Part shown: positions 5,919 through 7,838 of the stretch, one piece after another
Layout of the letters: the number at the start of each line of letters is the position of its first letter
Numbering within the stretch: position 1 is the first letter of the stretch
NCBI GenBank assembly: GCA_009691645.1
Contig: SIAT01000080.1
Coordinates: 1 to 7,838 of the forward strand
DNA length: 7,838 nucleotides
Direction: 5' to 3'
DNA from: Pedosphaera sp.
GTDB lineage: Bacteria > Verrucomicrobiota > Verrucomicrobiia > Limisphaerales > SIAT01
Notes under the pieces: model-generated
Seen by the model: the letters and a program-made list of their open reading frames with translations, nothing else
Told to the model about the DNA's origin: nothing
The model's database searches: none
Translations under genes and position numbers: made by a program

Positions 5919-7727
5919 GTGTCTTATCAGGTCATAGCGCGGAAGTACCGTCCGCAACGGTTCGCGGACGTGGTCGGGCAGGAGCACGTCACGCAGACGC
6001 TCGCCAACGCCATCGCCGCCAGCCGCATCGCGCACGCCTATCTTTTCTGCGGCCCGCGCGGCACCGGCAAGACCACCATCGCGCGCATCTTCGCCAAGGC
6101 GCTCAACTGCACCGACGGACCGAAAGCCGACTTTGACGTGGCCGATTCGCGTTGCATGGAAATCGCCGAGGGCCGCGCGCTCGACGTGCTCGAGATCGAC
6201 GGTGCGAGTAACAACGGCGTGGAACAGGTGCGCGAACTGCGGGAGACGTGCAAGTTCTCCCCCGCCTCCGGCAAGTTCAAGATCTACATCATCGACGAGG
6301 TGCACATGCTCTCGACGGCGGCGTTCAACGCGCTGCTGAAGACGCTCGAGGAGCCGCCCGCGCACGTGAAGTTCCTCTTCGCCACCACCGATCCGCAGAA
6401 GGTGCTGCCGACCATTCTCTCTCGCTGCCAGCGCTTCGACCTGCGCCGGATCCCGAACCGGCTCATCATCCAGCACCTCGCTGCGATCGCGCAAAACGAG
6501 AAGGTGAAGATTGATGACGCCGCGCTCCACGCCATCGCCCGCGGCGCGGACGGCGGCATGCGCGACGCCGAGTCCACGCTCGACCAGCTCATCAGTTTCT
6601 GCGGCGACTCGATTGAGGAGAGCGATGTGCTCTCGATGTTCGGCCTCACCGCACGCAGCCAGATCCTCGCGCTCAGCCGCGCCGTGCTCACGGGCGAAGC
6701 CGAAACGGTGCTGCGCGAATTGAATAGCCTCGCCAGCGGCGGCAAGGATCTCGCGCGACTGCTCGGCGATCTGCTCTCTCACTTCCGCAACCTGCTCATC
6801 TATCAAATTTCCAAAGGCGACCTCAGCCTGCTCGAGGTTTCCGAAGCGGAGAAGACAGCGCTCGCCGAGCAGTCCAAGCTCGCCACCACCGACGCCCTCG
6901 CGCGCATTCTCGAGACGCTCACCGACACCGAGGGTCGCCTGCGCGATGTCGCCTCGAAAAAAATCTTAATCGAAGTCGCACTGCTCAAGACCATCGAAGC
7001 CGCCCGCGCCGTGAGCCTCGATGTCGTTCTCAAGCAACTCCAGCAACTCCGCGCCGAAAGCGGCGGTGCTCTCCCCGCACTCGCGCCTGTCAGCACTGCT
7101 TCTCCTCGCGCTGCCATCATCAGCGAGACCGCCCCGACCACTTACAGCGCGCCCAAACCCGCACCGACACCGAGCGTTCCTGCAACTGCCGCGCCCGCTG
7201 CTCCGGCGATTTCCGACACGCCTGCTTCATCCGCGCACGCGGGCGGCGTGATTGATTTGAGCGCACTCTGGACGCAGTTGCTCGGGGCGATCGGCCGGGT
7301 GAGCCAGTTCACACGCAGCTATCTTATCGAGGCGCATCCGGTCTCGTTCGCCAAGGAAACGCTCGTCGTCGGCTTCGATCCCGAGTTCGCCGATCACTTG
7401 AGTCTCGTGGATAATCCGAAGAATCACGCGTTGATTCAGACCAAACTCCGCGAGATGGGTCACGCGCACGCCACGGTGAAGTTCGTGAAAGCCGAGCGAT
7501 CTGTCGGCTTCAGCACCGCGCGGTCAGCAGCACCCGCTCCGCCGGCGCCCGTTCCCGAGCCGGCCACAAAATCCGCTCCTGCCACTCTCGCCGAACCGGC
7601 CGCGTTTGCCGAGCCGACCAAGAAAAAAACCTCCGTTCCATTCAGCATGGAGGAGTTCAAAGACGACCCGCTCATCAAGCAAGCGCTGGAGATTTTCAAA
7701 GGCCAGATCATTGACGTCCGCAAATAA
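5919..7727 (+). CDS. dnaX: DnaX, DNA polymerase III clamp-loader subunit gamma/tau
   Basis: A 602-residue AAA+ ATPase that loads the sliding clamp for the replicative polymerase. Start chosen as GTG at 5919, giving MSYQVIARKYRPQRF, the usual DnaX N-terminus; the longer frame from 5733 runs through the SRP RNA. Walker A is GPRGTGKTT (45-53), Walker B IIDEVHMLS (124-132), and sensor-1/arginine-finger region ATTDP...SRC (155-170, Arg169). The zinc module is Cys64, Asp73, Asp76, Cys79, where E. coli has four Cys. Collar-type domain III spans about 240-365, an Ala/Pro-rich linker about 385-443, a tau-like domain 445-525 (IDLSALWTQLL to ATVKFV), a second low-complexity linker, and a conserved-looking tail (FKDDPLIKQALEIFKGQI). 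It follows the SRP RNA by 109 nt with no visible terminator or own promoter, and ebfC follows after 19 nt. No Shine-Dalgarno is seen. Confidence 0.97.
   Translation: MSYQVIARKYRPQRFADVVGQEHVTQTLANAIAASRIAHAYLFCGPRGTGKTTIARIFAKALNCTDGPKADFDVADSRCMEIAEGRALDVLEIDGASNNGVEQVRELRETCKFSPASGKFKIYIIDEVHMLSTAAFNALLKTLEEPPAHVKFLFATTDPQKVLPTILSRCQRFDLRRIPNRLIIQHLAAIAQNEKVKIDDAALHAIARGADGGMRDAESTLDQLISFCGDSIEESDVLSMFGLTARSQILALSRAVLTGEAETVLRELNSLASGGKDLARLLGDLLSHFRNLLIYQISKGDLSLLEVSEAEKTALAEQSKLATTDALARILETLTDTEGRLRDVASKKILIEVALLKTIEAARAVSLDVVLKQLQQLRAESGGALPALAPVSTASPRAAIISETAPTTYSAPKPAPTPSVPATAAPAAPAISDTPASSAHAGGVIDLSALWTQLLGAIGRVSQFTRSYLIEAHPVSFAKETLVVGFDPEFADHLSLVDNPKNHALIQTKLREMGHAHATVKFVKAERSVGFSTARSAAPAPPAPVPEPATKSAPATLAEPAAFAEPTKKKTSVPFSMEEFKDDPLIKQALEIFKGQIIDVRK
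6957..6963 (+). other. A7 run in dnaX, possible slippage site
   Basis: Seven A residues in an otherwise GC-rich gene, read in frame as TCG AAA AAA ATC (Ser-Lys-Lys-Ile, residues 346-349). A shift to the +1 frame, or loss of one A in the transcript, meets TAA at 6967 after one extra codon, giving about 349 residues. A -1 shift would add 97 codons to a TGA at 7253, giving about 445 residues. Several bacteria make a shorter DnaX by slippage, but here the site lies in the end of domain III, earlier than the E. coli site, so a role is uncertain. Confidence 0.2.
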
Positions 7728-7746
7728 ACCTCAACCGCATTAACTC

Positions 7747-7838
7747 ATGTCCAGTATCGGTAAACTGATGAAGCAAGCTGCGAAGATGCAGCAGCAGGTC
7801 CAGGAAATCCAAGCCGGCCTCGCCTCGCGCACCGTCGA
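7747..7838 (+). CDS. ebfC: YbaB/EbfC nucleoid-associated protein, 5' part
   Basis: The first 30 codons of a gene cut by the window edge. They begin MSSIGKLMKQAAKMQQQVQE, closely matching the N-terminal helix of YbaB/EbfC proteins (E. coli has GLGNLMKQAQQMQEKMQ). These small (about 100-residue) dimeric proteins bind DNA and are commonly encoded between dnaX and recR. The ATG lies 19 nt after the dnaX stop, with no Shine-Dalgarno between, so the two are probably cotranscribed. The short visible part is enough for the family, and the position after dnaX confirms it. Confidence 0.92.
   Translation, partial: MSSIGKLMKQAAKMQQQVQEIQAGLASRTV

Noticed and set aside
5820..6806. Minus-strand 328-residue open frame opposite dnaX
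   Set aside because: Its composition (Arg/Glu/Ala/Gly-rich, no domain) is that of an antisense shadow of a GC-rich gene, and the plus strand encodes unmistakable DnaX motifs over the same bases.
7621..7632. Second A7 run in dnaX near the C-terminus
   Set aside because: Slippage here would alter only the last 30-40 residues, so it is unlikely to generate a gamma-like short form.

Overview
This window carries conserved bacterial housekeeping genes in four blocks. The source looks like a GC-rich diderm (Gram-negative-type) bacterium. A complete Tol-Pal envelope operon with a lipoprotein Pal requires an outer membrane. Almost no start codon has a Shine-Dalgarno motif before it, and the order SRP RNA, dnaX, ebfC resembles the Bacillus arrangement. 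Together these point away from a typical gammaproteobacterium and fit the PVC group, perhaps Verrucomicrobiota. That placement is an inference from a few features; no search was run.

Layout. (1) Positions 31-3987, minus strand: tolQ, tolR, tolA, tolB and pal, transcribed right to left in the classical order with very tight spacing (9 nt, 0 nt, 4-nt overlap, 37 nt). A good sigma70-type promoter (TTGACG-N17-TACAAA) lies upstream of tolQ. (2) Positions 3988-4286: a divergent intergenic region with two poly-G tracts (read on the tolQ strand) around that promoter. (3) Positions 4287-4646, plus strand: a YhbY-type CRM-domain RNA-binding protein, convergent with a minus-strand gene at 4680-5582 for a stand-alone TIM-barrel protein of the phosphoenolpyruvate hydrolase-like/Tm-1 C-terminal family. 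(4) From 5683 to the right edge, plus strand: a promoter, a 4.5S-type signal recognition particle RNA (5717-5809), dnaX (5919-7727, GTG start) and the first 30 codons of the YbaB/EbfC nucleoid-associated protein.

How the genes work together. TolQ and TolR form the proton-driven inner-membrane motor, TolA spans the periplasm, and TolB and Pal link it to the outer membrane and peptidoglycan during cell constriction. The right-hand block joins protein targeting (SRP RNA), the clamp-loader ATPase (DnaX) and a DNA-binding protein (EbfC), a neighbourhood that usually continues into recR.

No clearly new system is visible. The points most worth a second look are the DnaX zinc module with two Cys-to-Asp replacements, the SRP RNA hidden under the 5' end of the longest dnaX reading frame, the poly-G tracts flanking the tolQ promoter, and the near absence of Shine-Dalgarno sequences.
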